DNA of 64,000 bases, taken from CAIKLP01 sp965279595 (lineage in GTDB: Bacteria > Bacteroidota > Bacteroidia > Sphingobacteriales > Sphingobacteriaceae). Of the stretch, positions 17,126-26,695 are shown piece by piece. Every line of letters begins with the position of its first letter. Within the stretch, counting starts at the first letter, position 1. A model generated the notes under the pieces. It made no database searches. It was not told where the DNA came from and saw only the letters and a program-made list of their open reading frames with translations. A program made the position numbers and the translations under genes. The DNA is taken from assembly GCA_965279595.1 (NCBI GenBank), contig OZ257246.1, forward strand, positions 2,666,001-2,730,000, written 5' to 3'.

Positions 17126-18601
17126 ATGCAATTAAGAAAACTACCTTTTATACTCATTTTTTGCGTTTATGCATTGGTAGTCCTCATTAATTTGAATAAG
17201 ATTCCAGTTGCTTGGGTAGATGAAATTATGATAATTGATCCGGCTTGGAATTGGATGAATGAAGGTAAATTCATTGGAAAGGTTTGGCCACATGAAGGAA
17301 GTGAAATAATTTTCTTAGCCTATTTACCTCTTAGCTCCTTTATTCACATCATCGAATTAAGTATTTTCCCTCATGAATTATTTTACACCCGAATACTTTG
17401 GTTTATATTCCTCATTATTACCTGTATTTACCTTTTTAAATATATAGATAAACGATACCAAAGTTTACCAGCAGGTATTTTATTCTTGTTAACACTTTTT
17501 ATTTTTGATGAAGGCATCAGCAATGCCATGAGAAGTGGTAGAGTTGAAATGCCAATTCTTGCTCTTTTAGCTAGTTTGTTTTATTTGGCCTTAACAAGGA
17601 AACATCCAATTATTCAATCAATTTTAATAGCCTTATTACTCATCTCCCATCCTGGGATATATCCCATAGCACTGATATTTATAATTGAATTATTGACAAG
17701 GAAATCAACTCCAATTAATAGAGCAATTTATCTTTTAGTAATTTTAAGCTTGCCTATATTTTATTTATCACTCAGTAATTTTAATATTGAAAGTTTATAC
17801 AATCAGTTGATATTACATGGGCAAGAACATGATGGACATGACCAAACAAACAATTGGCTATATCAACATTTTATACAAAGGTTTTTACCAACTTATCAAT
17901 TTCAATTTTATATTTTAATTTTAAATTTAATTGTTCATGTATCTTGTGTTTATACGCTAATTGTTAAGAAGAATTATCGTTTACACTTGGTTGAAATTTC
18001 ATTTTTAGCAACCAGCATTTTTTGGTTTTTTAGCCTTGCTCCTTTTTATCGTTATAGTTCTATTTTATTGCTCTTGATGTTTATGCATTTGCCTGAATTA
18101 TATAAAAGAGTATTATCATTAGCCGGCTTTTTAAGAATTAGCTTTAGAGCAGCAAAAATTTGGCAATTAGTATTTATGTTTTCATTTATAGGATTAGTAA
18201 GTACACCATTTATAGTAAGAAATACTGCAGCTATAAAGCAATATGAAGTAAGAGATGAGTATAGGGTTTATGATTGGTTAGATAGCCAAATTAAAATTCA
18301 GAATAATCAGAAAATACTAATTATTGATGAGCCAATTGCGTTTTTTTATTCAATGAATAGACCACATGTTCATTATACTTTACCCTATGCCATACACAAA
18401 TTTAGCTTTAGCGATTTTGATAAAGTCTATTATTTAACACACCGAAAAAACCCAATACCTCAAAAGTTAATTGGAATTTATCTTGAAAATAAGGCAAACA
18501 CATTTAATCTTTTTAACACTCAAAAAATAATTACTTATCAAGGTATGCATTTATATGAAATCCAATCAGAGGAAGAAATGCAATCTTTAAAAAGAAATTA
18601 A
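17126..18601 (+). CDS. Polytopic membrane protein, GT-C glycosyltransferase-like
   Basis: A 491-residue protein with roughly ten to twelve hydrophobic segments and a terminal soluble tail. The first external loop has the acidic motif VAWVDEIMII (residues 28-37), the place where GT-C glycosyltransferases of the PMT/ArnT type keep a catalytic Asp. The soluble tail (about 385-491) includes NRPHVHYTLPYAIHKF. GT-C membership is from topology and this loop only. It is divergent from the PIG-L/ATP-grasp/HAD set and could use a lipid-linked sugar. The sequence upstream contains TAAATTTG at 17062-17069. Confidence 0.6.
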   Translation: MQLRKLPFILIFCVYALVVLINLNKIPVAWVDEIMIIDPAWNWMNEGKFIGKVWPHEGSEIIFLAYLPLSSFIHIIELSIFPHELFYTRILWFIFLIITCIYLFKYIDKRYQSLPAGILFLLTLFIFDEGISNAMRSGRVEMPILALLASLFYLALTRKHPIIQSILIALLLISHPGIYPIALIFIIELLTRKSTPINRAIYLLVILSLPIFYLSLSNFNIESLYNQLILHGQEHDGHDQTNNWLYQHFIQRFLPTYQFQFYILILNLIVHVSCVYTLIVKKNYRLHLVEISFLATSIFWFFSLAPFYRYSSILLLLMFMHLPELYKRVLSLAGFLRISFRAAKIWQLVFMFSFIGLVSTPFIVRNTAAIKQYEVRDEYRVYDWLDSQIKIQNNQKILIIDEPIAFFYSMNRPHVHYTLPYAIHKFSFSDFDKVYYLTHRKNPIPQKLIGIYLENKANTFNLFNTQKIITYQGMHLYEIQSEEEMQSLKRN

Positions 18602-18651
18602 TTCAAAAAGGTTGAAGGAGAAAATAATTTATTTCTATGTAACTTGCAGCT

Positions 18652-19305
18652 ATGTTATCAGCACAAAATCTTCATAAATCATACGGAACTTTAGAAATAA
18701 TTAAGGGTGTTGATTTACAAATTTCGAAAGCAGAAATTGTTTCCATTGTAGGTGCATCAGGTGCCGGTAAAAGTACATTGTTACATTTGCTAGGTACATT
18801 AGATAAAGCTGATCAAGGAAAAATTTCATTTGATGGTACGGAACTTCAAACAATGAAAGATGTACAATTAAGTGCATTTAGAAATAAAAATATTGGATTC
18901 ATTTTTCAGTTTCATCATTTATTGCCTGAGTTTACTGCCCTTGAAAACATTTGCATACCAGCATTTATTGGCAACGTAAGTAAATCTGTTGCTGAAAAAA
19001 GAGCAATGGATTTATTGAGAAGAATGAATTTATCAGATCGTGCAGATCATAAGCCTTCAGAGCTTTCAGGTGGTGAACAACAAAGAGTAGCCATAGCTAG
19101 AGCATTGATAAATCAACCAAAAATAGTTTTTGCTGATGAGCCTACAGGGAATTTAGATTCAAATAATGCAAAAGAAATAAATGAGCTTTTTCTTTCAATC
19201 AGAAAAGAATTTGATGTTGCTATTGTTATTGTCACACACAATTTAGAATTAGCAGCCATAGCCGATAGAAAATTGACCATGAAGGATGGAAAACTAATTG
19301 TTTAA
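18652..19305 (+). CDS. ABC transporter ATP-binding protein, LolD/MacB type
   Basis: A 217-residue ATPase. Walker A is GASGAGKST (about 33-41), the signature LSGGEQQR (about 138-145), Walker B VFADEPTGNLD (about 158-168) and the switch His in VTHNLEL. It has the size and signature of the LolD/MacB/FtsE-like group, which drive lipoprotein release or periplasmic export together with a separate permease. No permease is adjacent: the upstream gene is a glycosyltransferase-like membrane protein and the convergent gene a DUF5916 protein. The last codon region overlaps the DUF5916 stop, the shared TTAA giving both stops. Confidence 0.85.
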   Translation: MLSAQNLHKSYGTLEIIKGVDLQISKAEIVSIVGASGAGKSTLLHLLGTLDKADQGKISFDGTELQTMKDVQLSAFRNKNIGFIFQFHHLLPEFTALENICIPAFIGNVSKSVAEKRAMDLLRRMNLSDRADHKPSELSGGEQQRVAIARALINQPKIVFADEPTGNLDSNNAKEINELFLSIRKEFDVAIVIVTHNLELAAIADRKLTMKDGKLIV

Positions 19306-21743
19306 ACTTTCTTCTGCTTCTTCATGAAATACCTGTAATCTAAGTAATAAAGTACTTTCAGGGTAAAGGTATTTGACTGATCTGCATTCAAAGTATTATA
19401 GAAACTATCTGTTAGTCGATCACCAGAATATCTCTTAACTGATATATCATTTGCAAAATAGTTGACACTATTTTTCCAAACTAAAATCAAATCACTTCCA
19501 GGTGCAAAACGCCATCTATAAATTAAATCAACATTAAAGAAACTTACATTTCGGTCATTGTTTCCATTGAAATTAGTAGTGTCTTTAATCACATGACCAT
19601 CTTGTTGTAAAATTAAATAATCTTTAATCTCAACTGTGCTCCAATAATACCTTGCTCTGAAAGTAAGCGAATTATTTTTATTAAAAATATAAGATGCACT
19701 TAAGGTATTAACATGTGTCCTTACATCTCTGAATGCGAAGTAGATTAAGCTATCTGAGATTTTCTGTGCAAAACCTTGATTCCTATTATCGAAAGTAAAA
19801 TTAAATGAGTTGATAATTTTTAATTTATCAGAAATTCTCCAAATGGGTGAAATATTAAATTCTGTGAAAGAGCCCCCAGCAGTGAAATCATGGTAATATC
19901 CAAAGTTAGCATCGATAGCTAATGTCTTACGGTAATCAGTTGAAATTTCTGTATTACCACCATAATAATTGGGTCCTATAAATGTTCTTCCTGGAGTTCG
20001 AGCTTCATAAATATCATGATCACCAACTGGCTTAACAATCATGCTAAAACCTTGGTACATCCAGTTCTTTTTATAAATATGCCATAATCCTAAAAACACT
20101 TCCGAGCTTTGGTAATTATGCGTTCTATAAGTTGTAGAATAATTTACATTGACATCCCATCCTCTTCTTAGAAAATATTTATTTGGTTTAAATTGGGTGT
20201 ATGTTAAATATACATTTGATGAAATTTCATCAGGACTTAATAACAAACCTAAATCATTTGGATTATAAGTATCGCTTTCCACATTTCTACTTAAGCCATA
20301 TTTTAAATTACCACTTACTTTTTCAATACCAATTAAATACCTAAATCCATCTGCTACTGAATCACTATATATTTTTTGATTCAATGCTGCAAGACCGAAA
20401 ACTTTAAATCTGTCTTTTTTATCAGTAACAGCAAAATCAATAGCGCTTACATTTGCTTCATCTCTTTTACCTTGCCTACTTACATTGGTATTGACCAAAC
20501 TCACATAACTATTATTACTCAAGGTTTGATTGAGAGAAATTACATTATAATTAGTGAGCGGTGCTGTTTGAATTCTTTGTTCAATTCCATTGGCATCTTT
20601 TATAATAGCATTTGTTTCTGCAGTTACTGCATTTAAAAAACCAATACCCAATCCCCCCGGACTTCTGCCAGTAATTTTGGTGGCATTGATTAATTGAACT
20701 TGCTGAGGATTATCAATAATGCTAACTGAATCATTCTTTAAACTTTCTACTGCAAAATAACCCTTAGGGGTACCACCAATTCTTCTTGCATAAAACAATC
20801 GACCAACATTGAACAATTCTGTGCCTTCAATAAAAAAAGGTCTATTTTCTTGAAACTCAACTTCAAAAGCTGAGAGGTTTAAAACTTTATTATCAGATTG
20901 AACTTGTCCAAAGTCTGGAGCTAATGTCATATCCAATGTAAAACTTTCATTGATTCCATATTTCAAATCCAAGCCTGCATTATAAGAAGATGACCAATTG
21001 CTTTTACCTGCTGCATTATAAGGAAAGTGATCTTCTGTTACTCCAACATAGGGTGTGAATGATAAACGTATAGGAGATTTAATATCTTGGATACCTTTTA
21101 ATTCACCAAAATAGGAAACTTGATTTTGCAAATCTGGAGCAATGAATTGCCAAACATCCAATTCTCTTTTTCTTCTTATGTTTCTATTGATTTGCAAACC
21201 CCAGAGTTGAATACTTTTATCTGGGAATCGAATTGCTGAATATGGAATTTTCATTTCAACAATCCATCCATCATTAACAATTTTAGTTGCGCTTTCCCAT
21301 ACTACATCAAAAGTTTCAGCGCCTGTTCTTTGATCAAACTGAACACCAGCTGCAGTTACACCAAATTCAAATCTGTTTTGAAGATCATGGTAAGTATCAA
21401 AATAAATACTGAATACATCTGTGTTTGAGTAGTTATCTCTTAATGATAATTCATGCAAAATGCTATCAGGAGAAGGATCAAATAAGTGTGCTGAAATATA
21501 AATTGCTTCATTGTCGTAAACAATTTTCACTTCAGAATTAAAGGAAGCTGGAATGTTTTGTTGTGGTTCACGTTGCATGAAATTACTAGCAGCAGGAGCT
21601 GCTAACCAAATTGGCTCATTTAGTTGAGCATCAATTTTAATTACGTCGTTTGAACGAATGGCATTAAGGTTTTTACGTTCGATTTGCGCATAAGCATTTA
21701 AACATAAAATTAGAAATGCTAATGCTAGGTAGATTTTATGCAT
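19302..21743 (-). CDS. DUF5916 outer-membrane-like protein with N-terminal CBM9-like domain
   Basis: An 813-residue protein with a signal peptide (about 1-19, ending AYAQ). The N-terminal domain, with IDAQLNEPIWLAAPAA followed by VKIVYDNEAIYISAHLFDP (about 35-105), matches the carbohydrate-binding family 9-like module. The rest (DUF5916) is rich in alternating beta-strands (YYHDFTAGGSFTEFNISPIW and YWSTVEIKDYLIL) typical of an outer-membrane beta-barrel, containing FFIEGTELFNVGRLFYARRIG. This architecture is common in Bacteroidota; function unknown. Its stop shares the TTAA with the upstream convergent ATPase gene. Confidence 0.85.
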   Translation of the reverse strand: MHKIYLALAFLILCLNAYAQIERKNLNAIRSNDVIKIDAQLNEPIWLAAPAASNFMQREPQQNIPASFNSEVKIVYDNEAIYISAHLFDPSPDSILHELSLRDNYSNTDVFSIYFDTYHDLQNRFEFGVTAAGVQFDQRTGAETFDVVWESATKIVNDGWIVEMKIPYSAIRFPDKSIQLWGLQINRNIRRKRELDVWQFIAPDLQNQVSYFGELKGIQDIKSPIRLSFTPYVGVTEDHFPYNAAGKSNWSSSYNAGLDLKYGINESFTLDMTLAPDFGQVQSDNKVLNLSAFEVEFQENRPFFIEGTELFNVGRLFYARRIGGTPKGYFAVESLKNDSVSIIDNPQQVQLINATKITGRSPGGLGIGFLNAVTAETNAIIKDANGIEQRIQTAPLTNYNVISLNQTLSNNSYVSLVNTNVSRQGKRDEANVSAIDFAVTDKKDRFKVFGLAALNQKIYSDSVADGFRYLIGIEKVSGNLKYGLSRNVESDTYNPNDLGLLLSPDEISSNVYLTYTQFKPNKYFLRRGWDVNVNYSTTYRTHNYQSSEVFLGLWHIYKKNWMYQGFSMIVKPVGDHDIYEARTPGRTFIGPNYYGGNTEISTDYRKTLAIDANFGYYHDFTAGGSFTEFNISPIWRISDKLKIINSFNFTFDNRNQGFAQKISDSLIYFAFRDVRTHVNTLSASYIFNKNNSLTFRARYYWSTVEIKDYLILQQDGHVIKDTTNFNGNNDRNVSFFNVDLIYRWRFAPGSDLILVWKNSVNYFANDISVKRYSGDRLTDSFYNTLNADQSNTFTLKVLYYLDYRYFMKKQKKV

Positions 21744-21894
21744 TTCCCGAAAATAATAATTTGACTAAATATTTTTTGCAAATAGTTTGTTACGAAGGTT
21801 TATTAATTGACAATATTTAGCGTGCATTTGGATTCTAAAAATTGACTTTTGCAAAATTAACTGATTACTAACCATTTACAATTTGAAGTATCCG

Positions 21895-21925
21895 TTTAAT
21901 TTTTGCTTACAAATAGCTACTTTTA
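21895..21925 (+). promoter_or_regulatory. Candidate promoter for sucC
   Basis: TTTA (21895-21898), 19 bases, TACTTTTA (21918-21925), followed by CGGC. Similar in form and spacing to the metB candidate. The start codon is 18 bases downstream of the last element. Confidence 0.35.
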
Positions 21926-21942
21926 CGGCAAATTCAACTAAA

Positions 21943-23136
21943 ATGAACATTCACGAATATCAAGGCAAATCAATTTTAAAATCATTTGGAGTTCGCATAC
22001 AAGAAGGTATTGTTGCGGAAAATGCAGAACAAGCGGTAGAAGCTGCTAAGCAATTACAAGCAGAAACTGGCACAGGCTGGTGGGTTGTGAAAGCTCAGAT
22101 TCATGCAGGTGGTCGTGGAAAAGGTGGTGGAGTTAAATTAGCTAAGAACTTGGCTGAGGTTAAAGAAAAAGCAGAACAGATTATTGGTATGCAATTGATT
22201 ACTCCTCAAACAGGACCAGAAGGTAAAAAAGTTAATAAAGTTTTAATTGCACAAGATGTTTATTATCCTGGTGCTTCTGAAACTAAAGAATACTATATGA
22301 GTGTTTTATTGAATCGCTCAACAGGAAGAAATATTATCATGTATTCAACGGAAGGTGGGATGGATATTGAGGAAGTGGCAGAACATACTCCTCATTTAAT
22401 TTTCAAAGAAGAAATTGATCCTAAAGTTGGTTTACAAGGATTTCAAACAAGAAAAATTGCATTTAATTTAGGTTTAGAAGGTGATGCATTTAAAGACATG
22501 ACTAAGTTTATTGCAGCATTGTACAAGGCTTATGATTCAACCGATTCAGCTATGTTTGAAATTAATCCAGTATTAAAAACTTCAGACAACAAAATATTAG
22601 CAGTAGATGCAAAAGTTAATTTAGATGAAAACGCATTATATCGTCATCCAGATTATAAAGAAATGCGTGATGTCTTAGAAGAAGATCCAACTGAAGTAGA
22701 AGCTGGAAAGTCAAACTTAAATTATGTGAAATTAGAAGGTAATGTTGGTTGCATGGTAAACGGAGCTGGTTTGGCTATGGCTACTATGGATATTATCAAA
22801 CTTTCAGGTGGTGATCCTGCAAATTTCTTAGATGTTGGTGGAACAGCAAATGCTAAAACTGTTGAAGCAGGATTCCAAATCATATTAAAAGATCCAAATG
22901 TGAAAGCTATTTTGATCAATATTTTTGGTGGTATTGTACGTTGTGATAGAGTTGCTCAAGGAGTAATTGATGCATATCAAAGTATTGGCAATATTCCTGT
23001 TCCTATTATTGTTCGTTTACAAGGAACAAATGCTGTAGAAGCTAAAAAATTAATTGATGAATCTGGTTTGAAAGTATTTTCGGCAATTGCTTTACAAGAT
23101 GCTGCTGACTTAGTAAAACAAGTTCTAAACAAATAA
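21943..23136 (+). CDS. sucC: Succinyl-CoA ligase (ADP-forming) subunit beta
   Basis: ATG at 21943 is chosen because MNIHEYQGKSIL is the conserved start of SucC; a longer in-frame extension to 21883 is not expected. The 397-residue product has the ATP-grasp domain with AGGRGKGGGVKLAKN (55-69), the ATP-binding EINPV segment, and the C-terminal CoA-ligase domain (GTANAKTVEAGFQ and ILINIFGGIVRCDRVAQGV). It joins SucD to convert succinyl-CoA to succinate with ADP/GDP phosphorylation in the TCA cycle. sucD is not in the window, so subunits are unlinked or elsewhere. A strong terminator follows. Confidence 0.97.
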   Translation: MNIHEYQGKSILKSFGVRIQEGIVAENAEQAVEAAKQLQAETGTGWWVVKAQIHAGGRGKGGGVKLAKNLAEVKEKAEQIIGMQLITPQTGPEGKKVNKVLIAQDVYYPGASETKEYYMSVLLNRSTGRNIIMYSTEGGMDIEEVAEHTPHLIFKEEIDPKVGLQGFQTRKIAFNLGLEGDAFKDMTKFIAALYKAYDSTDSAMFEINPVLKTSDNKILAVDAKVNLDENALYRHPDYKEMRDVLEEDPTEVEAGKSNLNYVKLEGNVGCMVNGAGLAMATMDIIKLSGGDPANFLDVGGTANAKTVEAGFQIILKDPNVKAILINIFGGIVRCDRVAQGVIDAYQSIGNIPVPIIVRLQGTNAVEAKKLIDESGLKVFSAIALQDAADLVKQVLNK

Positions 23137-23151
23137 AAAAATATTAGCAAG

Positions 23152-23186
23152 AAAAGCCAATTACAAATTGTGATTGGCTTTTTTTG
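23152..23186 (+). terminator. Rho-independent terminator after sucC
   Basis: Stem AAAAGCCAAT / ATTGGCTTTT around an 11-base loop, then TTTTTG. It starts 15 bases past the sucC stop. Confidence 0.85.
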
Positions 23187-23250
23187 TTTCAATGATTTGG
23201 ATAATTAGCTCAATTCAAATTTGTAACTTAGACAAAACAAATAAAATATT

Positions 23251-23874
23251 TTGTTACTGAAAATCTATCCAGAAAATCCAAATGAAAAAGCTATTCAACA
23301 AGTTGTGGATTGCTTGAAAGCGGGTGGAATAATAATTTATCCTACTGATACCGTTTATGGAATTGGTTGTGATATTATGCAACAAAAATCTATTGAAAGG
23401 CTTTGTAAGATTAGAAATATCAAACCAGAAAAAGCAAACTTATCTTTCATCTGTTATGATTTAAGCCATTTATCTGATTACGTAAAGCAAATAGATAATT
23501 CTACTTTTCGAATTTTAAAGAAAGCTTTACCTGGGCCATTTACATTTATTTTCAATGCCAACAACAATGTTCCAAAACTGTTAAATTCAAATAAAAAAAC
23601 GGTTGGTATTAGAATACCTGATCATTCAGTAGCTCGCTCAATTGTTCAAATCTTAGGAAATCCAATTGTAAGTTCTTCTATTCATGATGACGATGAAATC
23701 ATTGAATATTCAACGGACCCTGAATTGATTTATGAAAAATACCAAGACTTGGTTGATATTGTTATAGATTCTGGTTATGGTGAAAATGAACCATCGACAG
23801 TAGTTGATTTTAGCAATGGAGATCCAATTATCATGCGTCAAGGTAAGGGAGATTTTGAATCATATTTAATTTAA
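23251..23874 (+). CDS. L-threonylcarbamoyladenylate synthase, Sua5/YciO/YrdC family
   Basis: A 207-residue protein. The signature PTDTVYGIGC (31-40), KLKxR-like basic patches and the conserved segment VGIRIPDHSVARSI place it in the Sua5/YciO/YrdC superfamily, which makes threonylcarbamoyl-AMP for the t6A base of ANN-decoding tRNAs. Only the YrdC-like domain is present, with no Sua5 C-terminal domain. The start is taken as TTG (23251): no ATG exists upstream in frame, and the next Met is inside the domain. It is followed within ten bases by nhaA. Confidence 0.87.
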   Translation: MLLKIYPENPNEKAIQQVVDCLKAGGIIIYPTDTVYGIGCDIMQQKSIERLCKIRNIKPEKANLSFICYDLSHLSDYVKQIDNSTFRILKKALPGPFTFIFNANNNVPKLLNSNKKTVGIRIPDHSVARSIVQILGNPIVSSSIHDDDEIIEYSTDPELIYEKYQDLVDIVIDSGYGENEPSTVVDFSNGDPIIMRQGKGDFESYLI

Positions 23875-23884
23875 TTCTTAAGTA

Positions 23885-25093
23885 ATGAATTCACGATTAC
23901 AAAAAATCATCAAACCCTTTAATACTTTTTTTAGTGCGAATAGTAGTGCTGGTATTATTTTAATTGCTTGTGTTGTCATTTCATTAATTATTGCCAACTC
24001 AAGCTTAGGTGACGAATTCCATCACATTTTAGAAACATCATTAGGCTTTAGTTTAATAGGTCATTCATTTTTTCGTTCCATTCATTTTTGGATTAATGAT
24101 GGTCTCATGGCGATCTTCTTTTTATTGGTTGGCCTAGAAATAAAAAGAGAATTATTAGAAGGTGAACTTTCAAATATTAAAAAGTCTAGCTTACCTATGC
24201 TTGCTGCATTAGGAGGAATGTTAGTGCCAGCTATTATATATTCAAGCATTAACTGGGGAACTAAGGGTATAAGTGGCTGGGGAATTCCAATGGCAACAGA
24301 TATTGCATTCGCCGTAGCCATAATTTCTTTATTGGGAAAAAGAGTTCCATTAGGTTTAAAAATATTCCTTACTGCCTTAGCAATTGTAGATGATTTAGGA
24401 GCAATAGTGGTAATTGCAATTTTCTACACTGAACAATTGGCATTTCTATATTTATTTTATGCTGCTATCATATTTGGAATTTTATTGTTGATGAATCGCT
24501 TTAAAGTGAATAATTATTTATGGTATATGCCATTAGGGATTTTATTGTGGTATTGTACCTATCGTTCTGGAATTCATGCCACTATTTCAGGAGTGCTATT
24601 GGCATTAACCATACCTACTAATAAATCAAATATCATTTCTCCATTAGAAAAATTAGAACATCTATTGAGTAAGCCTGTTGCTTTTTTAATTATGCCATTG
24701 TTCGCAATTTCAAATACTGATATTTTATTTAATACTGAAGCCATTCAAGGTTTAGCTTCTCCTATAGGGTTGGGAATTATTATTGGATTAGTTTTTGGTA
24801 AACCAATTGGTATCACTTTATTTTCAATAATTGCAGTAAAAATGAAAGTTTCTGCTTTACCTAAAAATTGCAATTGGACACATATTATTGGAGCAGGTTT
24901 TTTAGGTGGAATTGGATTTACTATGTCTATTTTTATTGCTTTATTATCATTTAAGGAAATAGAAATTCAATCTTTAGGAAAGATCTCAATCCTAGCAGCA
25001 TCAGTACTTTCAGGAATTATTGGCTATACTATTTTGAAAAGAGGAAAGTCAATGGAAGAAATTGATGAATTGACCACAGTGCTAGAAAAGTAG
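23885..25093 (+). CDS. nhaA: Na+/H+ antiporter NhaA
   Basis: A 402-residue polytopic protein of the NhaA family. The two conserved transport aspartates are in ALAIVDDLGAIVVIAIFY (D169, D170), and a further key Asp is in MATDIAF (D139). The segment FFLLVGLEIKRELLEGELS and the terminal helix GIGFTMSIFIALLSF are family landmarks. It exchanges Na+ (or Li+) for protons at the inner membrane, for sodium and alkaline-pH tolerance. It overlaps the opposing M50-like gene by 65 bases at its 3' end. Confidence 0.95.
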   Translation: MNSRLQKIIKPFNTFFSANSSAGIILIACVVISLIIANSSLGDEFHHILETSLGFSLIGHSFFRSIHFWINDGLMAIFFLLVGLEIKRELLEGELSNIKKSSLPMLAALGGMLVPAIIYSSINWGTKGISGWGIPMATDIAFAVAIISLLGKRVPLGLKIFLTALAIVDDLGAIVVIAIFYTEQLAFLYLFYAAIIFGILLLMNRFKVNNYLWYMPLGILLWYCTYRSGIHATISGVLLALTIPTNKSNIISPLEKLEHLLSKPVAFLIMPLFAISNTDILFNTEAIQGLASPIGLGIIIGLVFGKPIGITLFSIIAVKMKVSALPKNCNWTHIIGAGFLGGIGFTMSIFIALLSFKEIEIQSLGKISILAASVLSGIIGYTILKRGKSMEEIDELTTVLEK

Positions 25094-25706
25094 CCTGAGA
25101 TAAAAATAACAGGGCCCAAAAAAATGCTGGCAAAAGTGCAATTTTTTGAAGGTTACTAGCATCACCTGCTTTCTTCGAATTTTTAACACTTAACACTAAT
25201 AATATTGCACTTGATACCCATGCATCTACAAATACAATTGCAGTAATCATTAATGCCGCCCATTTTTGATAAGAAAACAATTGAAAATAAAATAAAGCGC
25301 TAAGTCCAGCAATTACAATTACAAGCCAAGTAATTCCATATAAATTTCTTACCCAAAAAATCAAATTGATAGTTGCCAAACTCAGAAAGAAATATAAAAT
25401 ATACTGATAATGTTGATGGGCAATTAAATAAACACAAATTGCACTAACAACGGAAGATCCAATGTATCCAGCCATTGAAATCAGAAATTTGCTTAACCAA
25501 GAACTTGATTTTGTAGTTGCAACTCCTTCCCCACTATAAAATAAATCAACTGATACTACTTCACCAGAAAACAAAAGGCTCATTAAAGCATGACTACTTT
25601 CATGAACAAGCGTATTGAAGCATTTTACAAACATTCCTACAACAGGAATGTAATTTAATGCAATTGCTATTGCCAATACAATTAGGATTTCAGTATTTTT
25701 AGTCAT
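25029..25706 (-). CDS. M50-like membrane metallopeptidase-related protein
   Basis: A 225-residue membrane protein with about six hydrophobic segments. HESSH in TLVHESSHALMSLLFSGEV (about residues 34-38) is an HExxH zinc site typical of M50 peptidases such as RseP or SpoIVFB homologues, and similar short membrane proteins exist in Bacteroidota (M50B-like). A second metal ligand (the usual LDG motif) is not obvious, so proteolytic activity is uncertain. Its 3' end overlaps nhaA by 65 bases on the opposite strand. It is divergent from the potassium-channel gene. Confidence 0.75.
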   Translation of the reverse strand: MTKNTEILIVLAIAIALNYIPVVGMFVKCFNTLVHESSHALMSLLFSGEVVSVDLFYSGEGVATTKSSSWLSKFLISMAGYIGSSVVSAICVYLIAHQHYQYILYFFLSLATINLIFWVRNLYGITWLVIVIAGLSALFYFQLFSYQKWAALMITAIVFVDAWVSSAILLVLSVKNSKKAGDASNLQKIALLPAFFWALLFLSQATFLALWSIHQFLPLTFLFSK

Positions 25707-25739
25707 TGCATTTTAAATATGCATTAAAATTTAGATAAA

Positions 25740-26690
25740 ATGAAAAACCCATTGAATTTAAAGAAAGTAAAAAACAATAAAGAGGAATTAAAAGATTTAG
25801 GCTTTAGTTCTCAAAGTGTACGTCAGCGTTCAGTTCTAGCCACAGGTGGATTTAATATAGAAAGAACAGGTTTGTCTTTTTTTCAATCAACTGATATCTA
25901 TACCAATTTAGTTACCATGAGCTGGCCAAAATTTATAAGTTTCGTTTTAGTTAGCTATACCATTGTAAATTTAACTTTTGCGAGTTTATACTTTTGGATT
26001 GGAGTAGAACATTTTGCAGGAATCAATAGCACTCTTCCATTTTATCAATTTATGGATGCTTTCTTTTTTAGTGCTCAAACCATTTCCACTGTAGGTTATG
26101 GGCATATTAGTCCACAAGGTTTTTTAACAAGCTTACTTGCTGCATGTGAATCTTTATTTGGATTACTTGGATTCGCAGTCATTACTGGACTCCTATATGG
26201 GCGATTTTCAGCACCCAAAGCAAAAATAATATTTAGTAAAGAAGCATTAATATCACCCTATAAAGAAGGAAAAGCAATTATGTTTAGAATTGCGAATAGA
26301 AGAAAAAACCAATTAATTGAAGTGGAAGTTGATGTGGCTATTGGACTCAATGTAATTGAAAATGAAGTAAGTATTCGTAGGTTTTACACTTTAGATTTAG
26401 AAAGAAAGAAAATTAATTTCTTCCCATTAAGTTGGACCATTGTTCATCCTATAGATGATAAAAGTCCTATTCAAAATTTCACACAGGAAGATTTAAATAA
26501 TAGTGAAGCTGAAATTATTATTTTGATAAAAGGATTTGATGATACTTATTCACAAGTAGTACATTCTCGTCACTCCTATATGTTTGATGAAATTCTATGG
26601 GATAAAAAATTCATTGGAATTATTAAACAAAAAGAAGATGGTAAAACTTTGTTAGAATTAGATAAAATCGATAACTATAATGATGCTTAA
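25740..26690 (+). CDS. KirBac-type inward-rectifier potassium channel
   Basis: A 316-residue protein with the signature K+ selectivity filter TVGYG (117-121) between two transmembrane helices (about 65-88 and 135-155), preceded by a slide-helix region. The C-terminal half (about 160-310) is the immunoglobulin-like cytoplasmic domain, with MFRIANRRKNQLIEVEV and SWTIVHPIDDKSPI typical of the inward-rectifier family. It conducts K+ through the inner membrane. The neighbour nhaA makes an ion-homeostasis pairing plausible, but they are not in one transcription unit. Confidence 0.9.
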   Translation: MKNPLNLKKVKNNKEELKDLGFSSQSVRQRSVLATGGFNIERTGLSFFQSTDIYTNLVTMSWPKFISFVLVSYTIVNLTFASLYFWIGVEHFAGINSTLPFYQFMDAFFFSAQTISTVGYGHISPQGFLTSLLAACESLFGLLGFAVITGLLYGRFSAPKAKIIFSKEALISPYKEGKAIMFRIANRRKNQLIEVEVDVAIGLNVIENEVSIRRFYTLDLERKKINFFPLSWTIVHPIDDKSPIQNFTQEDLNNSEAEIIILIKGFDDTYSQVVHSRHSYMFDEILWDKKFIGIIKQKEDGKTLLELDKIDNYNDA

Positions 26691-26695
26691 TTAAA

